From Kitasatospora phosalacinea (GTDB lineage Bacteria > Actinomycetota > Actinomycetes > Streptomycetales > Streptomycetaceae), in contig NZ_JNWZ01000004.1 in the NCBI RefSeq assembly GCF_000716545.1, positions 97,823-161,822 of the forward strand: a stretch of 64,000 bases of DNA, written 5' to 3'. The notes beneath the pieces are model-generated. The model was not told the DNA's origin, ran no database searches, and was given only the letters and a program-made list of their open reading frames with translations. Every line of letters begins with the position of its first letter. Position 1 is the stretch's first letter. Positions 17,289 to 26,397 of the stretch are shown one piece after another. The position numbers and the translations under genes are program-made.

Positions 17289-18647
17289 GTGAACACGCCC
17301 CGCAGATCCCCGCTCGCCCGCCGCCCGCTGGCCGCGCTCACCGCCGCCGTCTGCACGGCGCTGCTGGCCTCCGCCTGCACCGGAACCGGCTCCGGTGGCG
17401 GGCAGGACGGTTCGGCGTCCGGCCAGGACGTGACGATCACCTTCTGGCACGGCTGGAGCCAGGACAACGAGGTGAAGGCGATCAACGACAACGTCGCCGC
17501 CTTCGAGAAGCTGCACCCGAACATCCACGTCAAGGTGGTCGGCAACATCGCCGACGACAAGGCCGAGCAGGCGCTGCGCGCGGGCGGCCCGGACGCGCCG
17601 GACGTGGTGTCCTCGTTCTCCACCGACAACGTGGGCAAGTTCTGCGCCTCGCACGTGTGGGCCGACCTCGGGCCGATGCTGGAGAAGGACGGCGTCGACC
17701 CGGCGAAGACCTTCCCGAGCGCGATGCTCACGTACAGCCAGTACCAGGGCGACCAGTGCGCGCTGCCGCTGCTCGGCGACGCGTACGGGCTGTACTGGAA
17801 CAAGACCGCGTTCGCGGCGGCCGGGATCACCGCGCCGCCGAAGACCTTCAGCGAGTTCGCCGAGGACGCCGCGAAGCTGACGATCGCCGACGGCGACTCG
17901 TACAAGCAGCTGGGCTTCATGCCGAACTACCACGGCTACGAGACGGCGATCGCGCACTACCTCGGCCAGTACGGCAGCACCTACTTCGGCCCGGACGGCA
18001 AGTCGAACGTCGCCACCGACCCGACCGTGGCCGCCGCGCTGAGCTGGCAGAAGCAACTGGTCGACCGGCTGGGCGGGTTCGAGAAGCTGGAGAAGTACCG
18101 GACGTCCTTCGGCGACGAGTTCAGCGCGAAGAACCCGTTCACCACCGGGCAGGTGGCGATGAGCCTGGACGGCGAGTGGCGCACCGCCTCGCTGGCCGAG
18201 GACCGGCCCGGCTTCGAGTGGGCCACCGCGCCGTTCCCGGTGCCGGACGACCAGGCGGCGACGTACGGGCGCGGCTACCAGACCGGCACCATCGTCGGCA
18301 TCGCCAACGGCTCCAAGAAGCAGACCGCCGCCTGGACCTTCGTCAAGTACCTGACCACCGACACCGACGCGGTGGTCTCCTTCGCCAACGCGATCCACAA
18401 CGTGCCCAGCACCCTCGCCGCGCTGGACTCCCCGAAGCTGGACGCGGACCCGAACTTCCGCACCTTCGTCGACATCGCCAAGAACCCGCACTCCTCCACC
18501 ACCCCGGCGAGCGTCAACGGCGGCGCCTACCAGGTGTCGCTGCAGAACCTCAGCTTCGAGGTGGAGTCCGGCAAGCAGACCGACCTCAGGGCGGGCCTGA
18601 CGGCCACCGCCAAGGAGATCGACGACGCCGTCACCCAGGCGAAGTGA
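17289..18647 (+). CDS. csnE: ABC sugar transporter, substrate-binding lipoprotein, CsnE-like
   Basis: The 452-residue extracellular solute-binding protein (family 1) has a signal peptide ending in the lipobox LASAC (lipidated Cys30), the ITFWHGWSQ first strand and a two-lobed fold. By synteny it captures glucosamine oligosaccharides and delivers them to the two permeases encoded next. The GTG start at 17289 has CAGGAG upstream. The 133-base gap after csnR holds an imperfect direct repeat of CCCGCACCGAC but no clear promoter, so read-through from the csn promoter is likely. Confidence 0.88.
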   Translation: MNTPRRSPLARRPLAALTAAVCTALLASACTGTGSGGGQDGSASGQDVTITFWHGWSQDNEVKAINDNVAAFEKLHPNIHVKVVGNIADDKAEQALRAGGPDAPDVVSSFSTDNVGKFCASHVWADLGPMLEKDGVDPAKTFPSAMLTYSQYQGDQCALPLLGDAYGLYWNKTAFAAAGITAPPKTFSEFAEDAAKLTIADGDSYKQLGFMPNYHGYETAIAHYLGQYGSTYFGPDGKSNVATDPTVAAALSWQKQLVDRLGGFEKLEKYRTSFGDEFSAKNPFTTGQVAMSLDGEWRTASLAEDRPGFEWATAPFPVPDDQAATYGRGYQTGTIVGIANGSKKQTAAWTFVKYLTTDTDAVVSFANAIHNVPSTLAALDSPKLDADPNFRTFVDIAKNPHSSTTPASVNGGAYQVSLQNLSFEVESGKQTDLRAGLTATAKEIDDAVTQAK

Positions 18648-18648
18648 C

Positions 18649-19605
18649 ATGGCGCTCGTGAACTCCGCCCTCCCGCCGGCGCTGCGCCGCAAGCGCCGGC
18701 GGGAGCGGGCCAGGACCCTGGCCTTCCTCTCCCCGTGGCTGGTCGGCTTCGGCGTCTTCTTCCTGTACCCGCTGGTCTCGACGGTCTACTTCTCGTTCAT
18801 GCACTACGACGGGTTCGCCGCCCCGACCTTCGCCGGCCTGCAGAACTGGGACTACGTCTTCACCAAGTACCCGTTCTTCTGGCAGGGCCTGGGCAACACG
18901 CTGTGGCTGGTCGTGGTGATGGTCTCGCTGCGGGTGCTGTTCGGCCTCGGCATCGGGATGCTGGTCACCAAGGTGAAGTCCGGCTCCGGCTTCTTCCGCA
19001 CCGCCTTCTACCTGCCGTACCTGGCACCGCCGGTGGCCGCGACGATGGCCTTCGCGTTCCTGCTGAACCCGGGCACCGGGCCGGTCAACCACCTGCTGGG
19101 CGAGCTGGGCCTGCCGCAGCCGGGCTGGTTCACCGACCCGTCCTGGTCGAAGCCCGCCCTGACGCTGCTGGCGATGTGGGGCATCGGCGACCTGATGGTG
19201 ATCTTCATGGCGGCGCTGCTGGACGTCCCGGCCGAGCAGTACGAGGCCGCCGAGCTCGACGGCGCCGGGAGCTTCCAGCGCTTCCGGTACGTCACCCTGC
19301 CGAACATCTCGCCGATCGTGGTGTTCGCCGTGGTCACCGGCGTGATCCAGGCCATGCAGTACTACACCCAGGCGATCGTCGCCGGGAAGGTGGCCTCCGG
19401 CGTGATCGGCGGCTCCGGGCAGCAGTTCGAACCCGGCTACCCGCACGGCTCCACCTGGACGCTGCCGCAGATGGTCTACAGCCTCGGCTTCCAGCGCTTC
19501 GACACCGGCTCGGCCTGCGTCGTCGCCGTCATCCTGTTCGCCCTCTCGATGGCGTTCACCGGCGTCCTGCTGCGCCGCAAGTCCGGTTTCCTGGCGGAGG
19601 ACTAA
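18649..19605 (+). CDS. csnF: ABC sugar transporter permease (MalF-type), CsnF-like
   Basis: The product has 318 residues and six predicted membrane helices, the first at about 25-47. The EAA loop EQYEAAELDGAGSFQRF, which contacts the ATPase, is intact. It begins one base after the csnE stop, so the genes are translationally linked. No ATPase gene is present in the operon. In Streptomyces the shared ATPase MsiK, encoded elsewhere, energises many sugar importers of this type and is the expected partner. Confidence 0.88.
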   Translation: MALVNSALPPALRRKRRRERARTLAFLSPWLVGFGVFFLYPLVSTVYFSFMHYDGFAAPTFAGLQNWDYVFTKYPFFWQGLGNTLWLVVVMVSLRVLFGLGIGMLVTKVKSGSGFFRTAFYLPYLAPPVAATMAFAFLLNPGTGPVNHLLGELGLPQPGWFTDPSWSKPALTLLAMWGIGDLMVIFMAALLDVPAEQYEAAELDGAGSFQRFRYVTLPNISPIVVFAVVTGVIQAMQYYTQAIVAGKVASGVIGGSGQQFEPGYPHGSTWTLPQMVYSLGFQRFDTGSACVVAVILFALSMAFTGVLLRRKSGFLAED

Positions 19606-19608
19606 CCC

Positions 19609-20505
19609 ATGGCACTCGCTCCCACCCTCCCCCGCCGCCGCCCGCTGCCCACCCCGGCCGGCACGGCCCGGGCCGCCCGCCGCCGCGCCGCCCTGCACTG
19701 GGTCGCGGTGCACTCCACCGCGGTCGCCGCCGCGCTGTTCTTCCTGCTGCCGTTCGTCTTCGTGTTCCTCACCTCGGTGATGACGGACCACCAGGCCCTC
19801 ACCTCCGACCTGTGGCCGCAGCACTGGCAGTGGTCGAACTACGGCAAGGTGTGGCACACCCCCGGCTTCCTCACCTGGTGGCGCAACACCCTGCTGTACG
19901 CGACCCTGGGCACCGTGCTGACGGTGGTCTCCAGCCTGCCGGTGGCGTACGCGCTCGCCAAGTTCCGCTTCCGGGGCCGGAACCTCGCCCTGATGGCGGT
20001 GGTGGCGATGATGATGCTGCCGCCGCAGGTCACCGTCGTCCCGATGTACCTGTTCTGGGCCAAGCAGCTGCACCTGACCGGCTCGCTGTGGCCGCTGATC
20101 ATCCCGATGGCGTTCGGCGACGCGTTCACGATCTTCCTGCTGCGCCAGTTCCTGCTGACCATCCCCAAGGAGTACGTGGAGGCCGCCCGGATCGACGGCT
20201 GCGGCGAACTGCGCACCCTGCTGCGGGTGGTGCTGCCGATGGCGAAGCCCGCGATCGCCGCCGTCGCGCTGTTCCAGTTCTTCTCCTGCTGGAACGACTA
20301 CTTCGGACCGCAGATCTACGCCTCCGAGAACCCGGACGCCTGGACGCTCAGCTACGGGCTGGAGTCCTTCAAGGGCGCCCACCACACCAACTGGAACCTC
20401 ACCATGGCGGCGACGCTGCTGGTGCTGGCGCCGGTGATCGTTCTGTTCTTCTTCGCACAACGCGCCTTCGTCGAGGGCGTCACACTGACAGGGGTCAAGG
20501 GCTGA
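19609..20505 (+). CDS. csnG: ABC sugar transporter permease (MalG-type), CsnG-like
   Basis: This 298-residue second permease has six predicted helices (first at about 39-61) and the EAA loop KEYVEAARIDGCGELRTL. It starts three bases after csnF and its TGA shares one base with the ATG of the following GH4 gene (TGATG), so coupling is tight. With CsnF it would form the membrane channel for oligosaccharide import; substrate is inferred from synteny only. Confidence 0.88.
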   Translation: MALAPTLPRRRPLPTPAGTARAARRRAALHWVAVHSTAVAAALFFLLPFVFVFLTSVMTDHQALTSDLWPQHWQWSNYGKVWHTPGFLTWWRNTLLYATLGTVLTVVSSLPVAYALAKFRFRGRNLALMAVVAMMMLPPQVTVVPMYLFWAKQLHLTGSLWPLIIPMAFGDAFTIFLLRQFLLTIPKEYVEAARIDGCGELRTLLRVVLPMAKPAIAAVALFQFFSCWNDYFGPQIYASENPDAWTLSYGLESFKGAHHTNWNLTMAATLLVLAPVIVLFFFAQRAFVEGVTLTGVKG

Positions 20506-21794
20506 TGTCCGCACTGAAGTTGGCAATCGTCGGCGGCGGTTCCACCTACACGCCGGAGTTGATCGACGGGTTCGCGCGGCTGCGCGACACCCTGCCGATC
20601 GGCGAACTGGTGCTGATCGACCCGGCGGCCGACCGCCTGGAGCTGATCGCCGCGCTGGCCCGCCGGATCTTCGCCAAGCAGGGCCACGGCGCCACCGTCA
20701 CCACCGCCACCGACGTCACCGAGGGCGTCCGGGACGCCGACGCGGTGCTGCTGCAGCTGCGCGTCGGCGGGCAGGCCGCCCGCGACAAGGACGAGACCTG
20801 GCCGCTGGAGTGCGGCTGCGTCGGCCAGGAGACCACCGGCGCGGGCGGCCTCGCCAAGGCGCTGCGCACCGTCCCGGTGGTGCTGGACATCGCCGAGCAG
20901 GTCCGCCGCACCAACCCGGACGCCTGGATCGTCGACTTCACCAACCCGGTCGGCATCGTCACCCGCGCCCTGCAGACCGCCGGCCACAAGGCCGTCGGCC
21001 TGTGCAACGTGGCGATCGGCTTCCAGCGCAAGTTCGCCGCCCACCTGGGCGTCGACCCGGAGCTGGTGCGCCTGGACCACGTCGGCCTGAACCACCTCAC
21101 CTGGGAGCGCGGCGTCACCCTGCTCGACTCCCCCGGCGCGGCCGGCGGCCGCGAGGTGCTGCCGCGGCTGCTCGCCGAGCACGGCGAGGCGATCGCCGCC
21201 GACCTGCACCTGCCGCTGCCGGTGATCAGCCGGCTCGGCGTCGTCCCCTCGTACTACCTGCGGTACTTCTACCAGCACGACGCCGTGGTGGAGGAGCTGA
21301 AGGTCAAGGGCTCCCGGGCCGCCGAGGTCGCCGCGATCGAGAAGCAGCTGCTGGAGATGTACGCCGACCCGGCCCTGGACACCAAGCCCGAACTGCTCGG
21401 CAAGCGCGGCGGCGCGTTCTACTCCGAGGCCGCGGTGCAGCTGATCGCCTCGCTGCTGGGCACCGACGGCCGCACCACCGTCCAGGTGGTCAACGCCCGC
21501 AACGACGGCGTGCTGCCGTTCCTGCCCGACGACGCGGTGATCGAAGTCCCGGCCGAGGTCGACTCCACCGGCGTCCGCCCGCTGCCGCAGCGCCCGGTCG
21601 AACCGCTGTACGCGGGGCTGATCGCCAACGTCACCGCGTACGAGCACCTGGCGCTGGACGCCGCGCTGCGCGGCGGCCGGGACCGGGTCTTCGACGCACT
21701 GCTCGCCCACCCGCTGGTCGGCCAGATCGAGCTCGCCGACCAGCTCACCGACCGGCTGCTGGCGCACAACCGCGACCACCTGAGCTGGGCGTGA
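20505..21794 (+). CDS. csnH: GH4-family NAD-dependent glycosidase, CsnH-like
   Basis: GH4 enzymes cleave phosphorylated disaccharides by an oxidation-elimination route using NAD and a divalent metal. The 429-residue product begins with the Rossmann block LAIVGGGSTYTPELI, and has FTNPVGIVT, the metal-binding Cys and Asn in LCNVAIG and the metal His in DHVGLNHLTW. All key residues are present. Most GH4 enzymes act behind a phosphotransferase system; here an ABC importer and a kinase gene flank it, so the imported sugar is probably phosphorylated by CsnK first. Aminosugar (glucosamine) substrates are inferred from operon identity. Confidence 0.87.
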   Translation: MSALKLAIVGGGSTYTPELIDGFARLRDTLPIGELVLIDPAADRLELIAALARRIFAKQGHGATVTTATDVTEGVRDADAVLLQLRVGGQAARDKDETWPLECGCVGQETTGAGGLAKALRTVPVVLDIAEQVRRTNPDAWIVDFTNPVGIVTRALQTAGHKAVGLCNVAIGFQRKFAAHLGVDPELVRLDHVGLNHLTWERGVTLLDSPGAAGGREVLPRLLAEHGEAIAADLHLPLPVISRLGVVPSYYLRYFYQHDAVVEELKVKGSRAAEVAAIEKQLLEMYADPALDTKPELLGKRGGAFYSEAAVQLIASLLGTDGRTTVQVVNARNDGVLPFLPDDAVIEVPAEVDSTGVRPLPQRPVEPLYAGLIANVTAYEHLALDAALRGGRDRVFDALLAHPLVGQIELADQLTDRLLAHNRDHLSWA

Positions 21795-21854
21795 CGGCAC
21801 GATGACCGTGCACCACCGCACCAGCACCCGGCACCACCACGGGGGGACCGGCCG

Positions 21855-22874
21855 ATGAGCCACTCCGCACTCCTGCCCGGCGTCCTCGCCATCGACGCCG
21901 GCAACAGCAAGACCGACCTGGCCCTGGTCGGCGCCGACGGCACCGTCCTGGCCACCGCCCGCGGCGGCGGCTTCCAGCCGCAGACCGCCGGCGCGACGGC
22001 GGCCGTCGCCGCGCTCGCCCCGCTGGTCGACGAGCTGGCCCGGCAGGCCGGCGCCGACCGGCGGCCCGGCGGGCGGCCGCTGACCGACCACGTCAGCGCC
22101 TGCCTGGCCAACGCCGACCTGCCGGTGGAGGAGGAGCAGCTGCACGCGGCGATCGCCGCCCACGGCTGGGCGCCGTCGGTGCACGTCGCCAACGACACCT
22201 TCGGCCTGCTGCGGGCCGGCACCGACGGGCCGCTGGGCGTCGCGGTGGTCTGCGGCGCGGGCATCAACTGCGTCGGACTGCGGCCCGACGGGCGCACCGC
22301 CCGCTGGCCCGCGCTCGGCCGGCTGACCGGCGACTGGGGCGGCGGCGGCGGGCTCGCCGAGGAGGCGATGTGGCACGCGGCCCGCGCCGAGGACGGCCGC
22401 GGCGGCCCCACCCTGCTCTCCCCGATGATCGGCGCCCGCTTCGGGCTGGAGGGCGCCAACGCGGTCGCCGAGGCGGTGCACCTGGGCCGGATCGACCGGG
22501 CCCGGCTGCACGAGGTCGCCCAGGTGCTGTTCGCGGCCGGCGAGGCGGGCGACGCGGTCGCGCTCGGCCTGATCGACCGGCAGGCCGACGAGGTGGCCCG
22601 GCTCGCCGTGATCGCGCTGACCAGGCTGGACCTGCTGGAGCAGCCGGTGCCGGTGGTGCTCGGCGGCGGCGTACTGGCCTCCCGGCAGCCGCTGCTGCTG
22701 GACAACCTGACCGCGCGGCTGGCCGCCGACGCGCCGCTCGCCGAACCCCGGGTGGTCGTCGCCCCGCCGGTGCTGGGCGCCGCCCTGCTCGGCCTGGACC
22801 ACCTGGGCGCCGCCCCCGGGGCGCACCGCCGGCTGCGCGAGGCGTACCCGACGGCCCGGCCGATAGCGGCCTGA
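21855..22874 (+). CDS. csnK: BadF/BadG-type sugar kinase (N-acetylglucosamine-kinase-like), CsnK-like
   Basis: This 339-residue ASKHA-fold kinase has the first phosphate loop VLAIDAGNSKTDLALVG at the N-terminus, the second in GVAVVCGAGINCVG, and an adenosine-side motif VPVVLGGGVLAS. It resembles N-acetylglucosamine kinases of the BcrAD/BadFG family. In this operon it should phosphorylate imported glucosamine oligosaccharides so that CsnH can split them. It lies 60 bases after csnH, with GGGGGGACC before the ATG, and is the last gene of the operon. Confidence 0.86.
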   Translation: MSHSALLPGVLAIDAGNSKTDLALVGADGTVLATARGGGFQPQTAGATAAVAALAPLVDELARQAGADRRPGGRPLTDHVSACLANADLPVEEEQLHAAIAAHGWAPSVHVANDTFGLLRAGTDGPLGVAVVCGAGINCVGLRPDGRTARWPALGRLTGDWGGGGGLAEEAMWHAARAEDGRGGPTLLSPMIGARFGLEGANAVAEAVHLGRIDRARLHEVAQVLFAAGEAGDAVALGLIDRQADEVARLAVIALTRLDLLEQPVPVVLGGGVLASRQPLLLDNLTARLAADAPLAEPRVVVAPPVLGAALLGLDHLGAAPGAHRRLREAYPTARPIAA

Positions 22875-22880
22875 CGGCCG

Positions 22881-22916
22881 GCCGCCGGAGGGCCCGCCGG
22901 AGGGACCGCCGGAGGG
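22881..22916. repeat. Three tandem copies of a 12-bp repeat
   Basis: Three consecutive 12-mers share CCGCCGGAGGG and differ only in the first base (G, C, A), immediately after csnK. Each contains GGAGGG but no start codon follows. It may be simple slippage; no terminator is apparent here. Confidence 0.7.
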
Positions 22917-23034
22917 AGCGGCCGGGGCACCGCACACGCCTCGACCGCTCCCGCCGGCGGTTCCCGTTCTCCCCGGGCGTCCGCGCCCGGCCGGGCGGTG
23001 CGCCGTCGGTGGGCGCGGCGGGCGTGACGGGTGG

Positions 23035-25368
23035 TCAGGCGTCCGGGCGGAGGCACTCGACCAGGTAGTCGCCGGTGTCGGGGTCGGTGACCACGCCGTG
23101 GGCCTCGCTGCCGAAGCCGGGGAAGGCCCGGTCGAAGGACTCCAGGGCGGTCAGGTAGCGCAGCAGCGGGCCGTCGGGGGCGCCGAGGGACTCGCCCGGC
23201 ATCAGCACCGGGATGCCCGGCGGGGTGACGGTGACCATCGCGGCCGCCGTCCGGTGCGCGGCGTCGGCGAGGCGGACGCGTTCGGTGCCGCCGCGCACCA
23301 GCCGCTGGTAGCAGTACCGGGGCGGGTGGACGGGCCGCGGCGGGTGCCGGAACGCCTCGTCGAGGGCCTGGACGAACGCGCCGTCGGCGAGGTGCCGGTG
23401 CATCCGCGCGCACAGTTCGCGCAGGCTGACGCCCTGGTAGCGGCGCGGGTGCCGCTCGACCAGGGCGGGCAGCACCCGGGCGAGGGGCGCGTCCTCGTCG
23501 TAGAGCGCCTTGAAGTCCATCAGGGCGTCCATCAGGGTGCCCCACTTGCCCTTGGTGATGCCCATCGAGAACAGCACGAGGGTGCTGTAGCTGTCGGTCT
23601 TCTCCACCACGATGCCGCGGCCGGCGAGGTACTCGGTCAGCACCCGGGCCGGGACGCCCCACGGCTCGGTGCCGCCGGCGGCGGTGACGCCGGGACAGGT
23701 GAGGGTGACCTTGACCGGGTCGAGCAGGCAGTAGCCGTCGGTCAGGCCGTCGAAGCCGTGCCAGGCGGCGCCCGGTTCGAGCCGCCAGCAGGACGGCTCG
23801 CCCGCGAGCAGGGCGACCGGCGCGTCCGCGAAGTCCGTCCGGACGCCGGTGACCGGGTCGGTGACCGTCTCGGGCTGCCAGACGCCGAAGAACCAGTCCG
23901 GGCGGTCGCCGGCGGCGGAGATCCGGCGGGCGGTGCGCACCACGGCCTGCCGGAAGCGGACGGCCTCGGTGACCGCCTCGTCGATCAGCCAGCGGCCCTG
24001 CGGCCCGTCCATCATGGCGGTCGCCACGTCGAGGGAGGCGATCGCCGGGTAGAACGCCGAGGTGGTGCCGTGCATCATGAACGCCTCGTTGAAGCGGTCG
24101 TGCTCCACCGGGGCCCGGGACGCGGGACGGACGTGCACCATGGCGCACTGCGACAGCGCGGCGAGCAGCTTGTGGGTGGAGTGGGTGGCGAACACGGTGG
24201 GCCGCTCGGGGCCAGGCAGGGTGTCCGGGCCGACCGCCATGCCGTAGCGGCCCTCGTACAGCGGGTGGAAGCGGGCGTAGGCGAACCACGCCTCGTCGAA
24301 GTGCAGGCGCGGGGTGCTGGGCGCGAGCATCCGGGCCAGCGCGGGGGTGTCGTAGCAGAGCCCGTCGTAGGTGGAGTTGGTGACCACGGCGTACTGCGGC
24401 TCGGGCGAGAGCGCGCCGGCGGACAGCGGGTTGGCGGCGATCCGGGCCGCGACGGCCGCCGCGTCGACCTCGGCGGGCGGCAGCGGGCCGGCCAGCCCGT
24501 AGCCGTTGCGGGTCGGCACCAGGTAGACCGGGCGGGCGCCGGTCAGCACCAGGCCGTGCAGGACGGACTTGTGGCAGTTGCGGTCGACCAGGGCGATCTC
24601 GTCGGCGGTGACGCTGTAGTGGCCGACCATCCGGTTGCAGGTGGAGTCGCCGTGCAGGACGAAGTAGCTGCGCTCGGCGCCGAACACCCGGGCGGCGTTG
24701 CGCTCGGCCGCACCGATCGGGCCGCTGTGCTCGTACAGCGAGCCGAGCTCGCCGACCGAGATCGACAGGTCGGTGCGGAACAGCTGCTCGCCGTAGTAGT
24801 CGAAGAACGCCCGCCCGGCCGCCGACTTCAGGAACGCCACGCCGCCGGAGTGGGCCGGGGTGTGCCAGGAGTACTCGTGGGCGTCGTCGAAGCGCCGCAG
24901 GGCGCGGAAGAACGGCGGCAGGACCTCGCTGCGGTAGGTGGCGGCGGCGGTCGCGACCCGGCCGGCGATGAACGCGGGCGTGTCCTCCAGCGGCCAGACG
25001 TAGCCGACGACGGCCTCGGAGACCCACAGCGGCAGGTGCTCCAGGTCGTGGTCGGAACCGTCCTCCATCAGCAGGAAGACCGGCAGGTCCTTGAAGCGGC
25101 GCCGGATCCGGTCCAGCACCTCGCCGCCACCGCCACCGCCGCTGCCTCCGTCGCCGTCCGAGGGGCGGGGCAGGTCCCAGGCGACCACCGCGGCCGCCAG
25201 GCCCGCCTCGACCTGCAGCGTCGCCACCGCGTCCCGGGCGTCGCGGGCCCACCGCAGCTCCAGGCCGCGGTTCTGCAACTCCTTGCCGATCCGCCGCAGT
25301 TGCTCGGCGCTCACCCCGCCGCCCAGCGGGTCGTTCCGCACTGCCAGCAGTACCGTGCCGTTCGCCAT
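23035..25368 (-). CDS. Orn/Lys/Arg decarboxylase family, PLP-dependent
   Basis: This 777-residue fold-III decarboxylase has an N-terminal receiver-like wing domain (LLAVRNDPLGGG to about residue 135), a PLP large domain with TPAHSGGVAF, the FVLHGDSTCNRM block, HFDEAWFAY and the Schiff-base Lys in ATHSTHKLLAAL, and a C-terminal domain with PGIPVLMPGES. It would decarboxylate ornithine, lysine or arginine to the amine; substrate choice is not readable. ATG 25368 is used; an extension to 25431 adds a basic, unfamily-like peptide. The wing contains a run of Gly codons (about residues 70-77). The 45 bases before its 5' end have a weak AGGCGGA ribosome site. Confidence 0.92.
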   Translation of the reverse strand: MANGTVLLAVRNDPLGGGVSAEQLRRIGKELQNRGLELRWARDARDAVATLQVEAGLAAAVVAWDLPRPSDGDGGSGGGGGGEVLDRIRRRFKDLPVFLLMEDGSDHDLEHLPLWVSEAVVGYVWPLEDTPAFIAGRVATAAATYRSEVLPPFFRALRRFDDAHEYSWHTPAHSGGVAFLKSAAGRAFFDYYGEQLFRTDLSISVGELGSLYEHSGPIGAAERNAARVFGAERSYFVLHGDSTCNRMVGHYSVTADEIALVDRNCHKSVLHGLVLTGARPVYLVPTRNGYGLAGPLPPAEVDAAAVAARIAANPLSAGALSPEPQYAVVTNSTYDGLCYDTPALARMLAPSTPRLHFDEAWFAYARFHPLYEGRYGMAVGPDTLPGPERPTVFATHSTHKLLAALSQCAMVHVRPASRAPVEHDRFNEAFMMHGTTSAFYPAIASLDVATAMMDGPQGRWLIDEAVTEAVRFRQAVVRTARRISAAGDRPDWFFGVWQPETVTDPVTGVRTDFADAPVALLAGEPSCWRLEPGAAWHGFDGLTDGYCLLDPVKVTLTCPGVTAAGGTEPWGVPARVLTEYLAGRGIVVEKTDSYSTLVLFSMGITKGKWGTLMDALMDFKALYDEDAPLARVLPALVERHPRRYQGVSLRELCARMHRHLADGAFVQALDEAFRHPPRPVHPPRYCYQRLVRGGTERVRLADAAHRTAAAMVTVTPPGIPVLMPGESLGAPDGPLLRYLTALESFDRAFPGFGSEAHGVVTDPDTGDYLVECLRPDA

Positions 25369-25751
25369 GGTTCCGCCTGCCCTGTCTCGTGGCCCGGCCG
25401 CGCGGGCACCGGGACGTGGGTGGGTGCGCACCGCGGGCGTTCCGCCCGGGGCGCAGCGCCATTGTGGTCTTCGTGCACGACCGACCGGGCGGTCTTCGGA
25501 CGGGTTTCACCCGCACGAGCGTTCCGGCGCCGGAGCGTTGACGCCGGGGCGGGAATTGGCCGCCCTCCTCGTCGACCACCTGGCGGGGCGTCCGGTCGAC
25601 CCGGACGCCCCGGAGGAGAGGGAGGACACCGCGGACGTTGACCGGCTCCGGCGGCGACCGCGCCGCACCCGGCACCGCGCGCGTGGTCGAGCGTCACGTG
25701 CCGTACGGTGGCCGGCCCCGCCCGTCGGTCCGGCCGCTGTCGGGCGGGCGC
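25369..25751. other. 383-base intergenic region upstream of the decarboxylase
   Basis: No convincing gene is present. A short plus-strand stretch from about 25538 has coding-like base usage (LTPGRELAALLVDHLAGRP) but has no ribosome site and quickly degenerates into Arg-rich reading; it may be a remnant. At 25741-25772 a 16-mer, CGGGCGGGCGCTCAGC, is repeated in tandem with one change, spanning the stop of the next gene. The decarboxylase promoter should be in this region. Confidence 0.5.
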
Positions 25752-26027
25752 TCAGCCGGGCGGGCGCTCGGCCGCGTGGATCTCGCTCCAGACGGTCTCG
25801 CGGGCGGTGCCGTGGTTGCGGGAGGGCGGGGAGTAGGTGTGTCCCCAGCGGTCGCCGAGGGCGAGGGCGTCCAGGACGGCCCGGTGGTCGTCGGTGCCGT
25901 GGGGGCGGGCGATGTCGAGTTCCACCCGGTAGCCGCCGGGGACGGCGGTCAGCCGGGCCTCCTCGCCACCGGCCTTGACGAGCCGTTCGGCGATCTCCCA
26001 GGCGCGTTGCCGCAGCGCGTCGCTCAC
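25752..26027 (-). CDS. Small hypothetical protein (91 aa), last of three-gene operon
   Basis: The product has 91 residues and begins MSDALRQRAWEIAERLVKAGG. It is soluble, with a mixed helix/strand character (AVPGGYRVELDIA) and an Asp/His-rich middle (PHGTDDHRAV); it is not recognised. The GTG start overlaps the preceding stop by four bases (GTGA), which fixes the start. It is the final gene of a minus-strand set of three that faces the WhiJ-like regulator gene. Function is unknown; conservation next to XRE/DUF397 pairs would be informative. Confidence 0.65.
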   Translation of the reverse strand: MSDALRQRAWEIAERLVKAGGEEARLTAVPGGYRVELDIARPHGTDDHRAVLDALALGDRWGHTYSPPSRNHGTARETVWSEIHAAERPPG

Positions 26028-26362
26028 GAGGCGGCCCCCAGGGCAGGGCGGCCTTCGGGGCCCGGCTCGGGCAAGGCCGTTCGGACGGTGGCGGGGAACT
26101 CGCCGCGCAGCAGCGCGAGTTCGAGCAGCGACTCGGCGAGCTTCTGTGCCCACGGCAGCCCGGCGCACCCCAGCGCGAGACCGGCGGCCTCCGGCGGGAC
26201 GTCGGGGCGGTAGACGGGCGAGAGGCCGGGCGGCGGGTCGAGGCGGGCGGCCCGGAACGCCAGCTCCAGCGAGTCCGCCGCCCGCTCGGAGTCGGTGAAC
26301 CCGCCGCGCAGGAACCGTTGCAGGACCTCACTGGCCGCCAACGGCTGACCGGTGTACAGCAC
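26024..26362 (-). CDS. Small hypothetical protein (112 aa)
   Basis: The product has 112 residues and begins MLYTGQPLAASEVLQRFL; it is helical, with the sequence AADSLELAFRAARLDPPPG and several further amphipathic stretches, and no membrane segment. GTG at 26362 has AAGGGGAG just upstream. It lies 35 bases after the 63-residue gene and overlaps the next gene by four bases. No domain is recognised. Its length, acidic helices and location opposite a regulator would suit a DNA-associated or antitoxin-like protein, but that is speculation. Confidence 0.65.
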   Translation of the reverse strand: MLYTGQPLAASEVLQRFLRGGFTDSERAADSLELAFRAARLDPPPGLSPVYRPDVPPEAAGLALGCAGLPWAQKLAESLLELALLRGEFPATVRTALPEPGPEGRPALGAAS

Positions 26363-26397
26363 GTACTCCCCTTCGTCTTCGATGTGGCGGAACGCGT

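Noticed and set aside
23098..25641. 847-codon plus-strand open frame opposite the decarboxylase
   Set aside because: The minus strand carries all decarboxylase motifs; the plus frame is a compositional artefact with no ribosome site.
25538..25700. Short coding-like plus-strand stretch upstream of the decarboxylase
   Set aside because: Only about 40 residues look protein-like, no good start or ribosome site, and it runs into Arg-rich sequence; kept only as a possible remnant.
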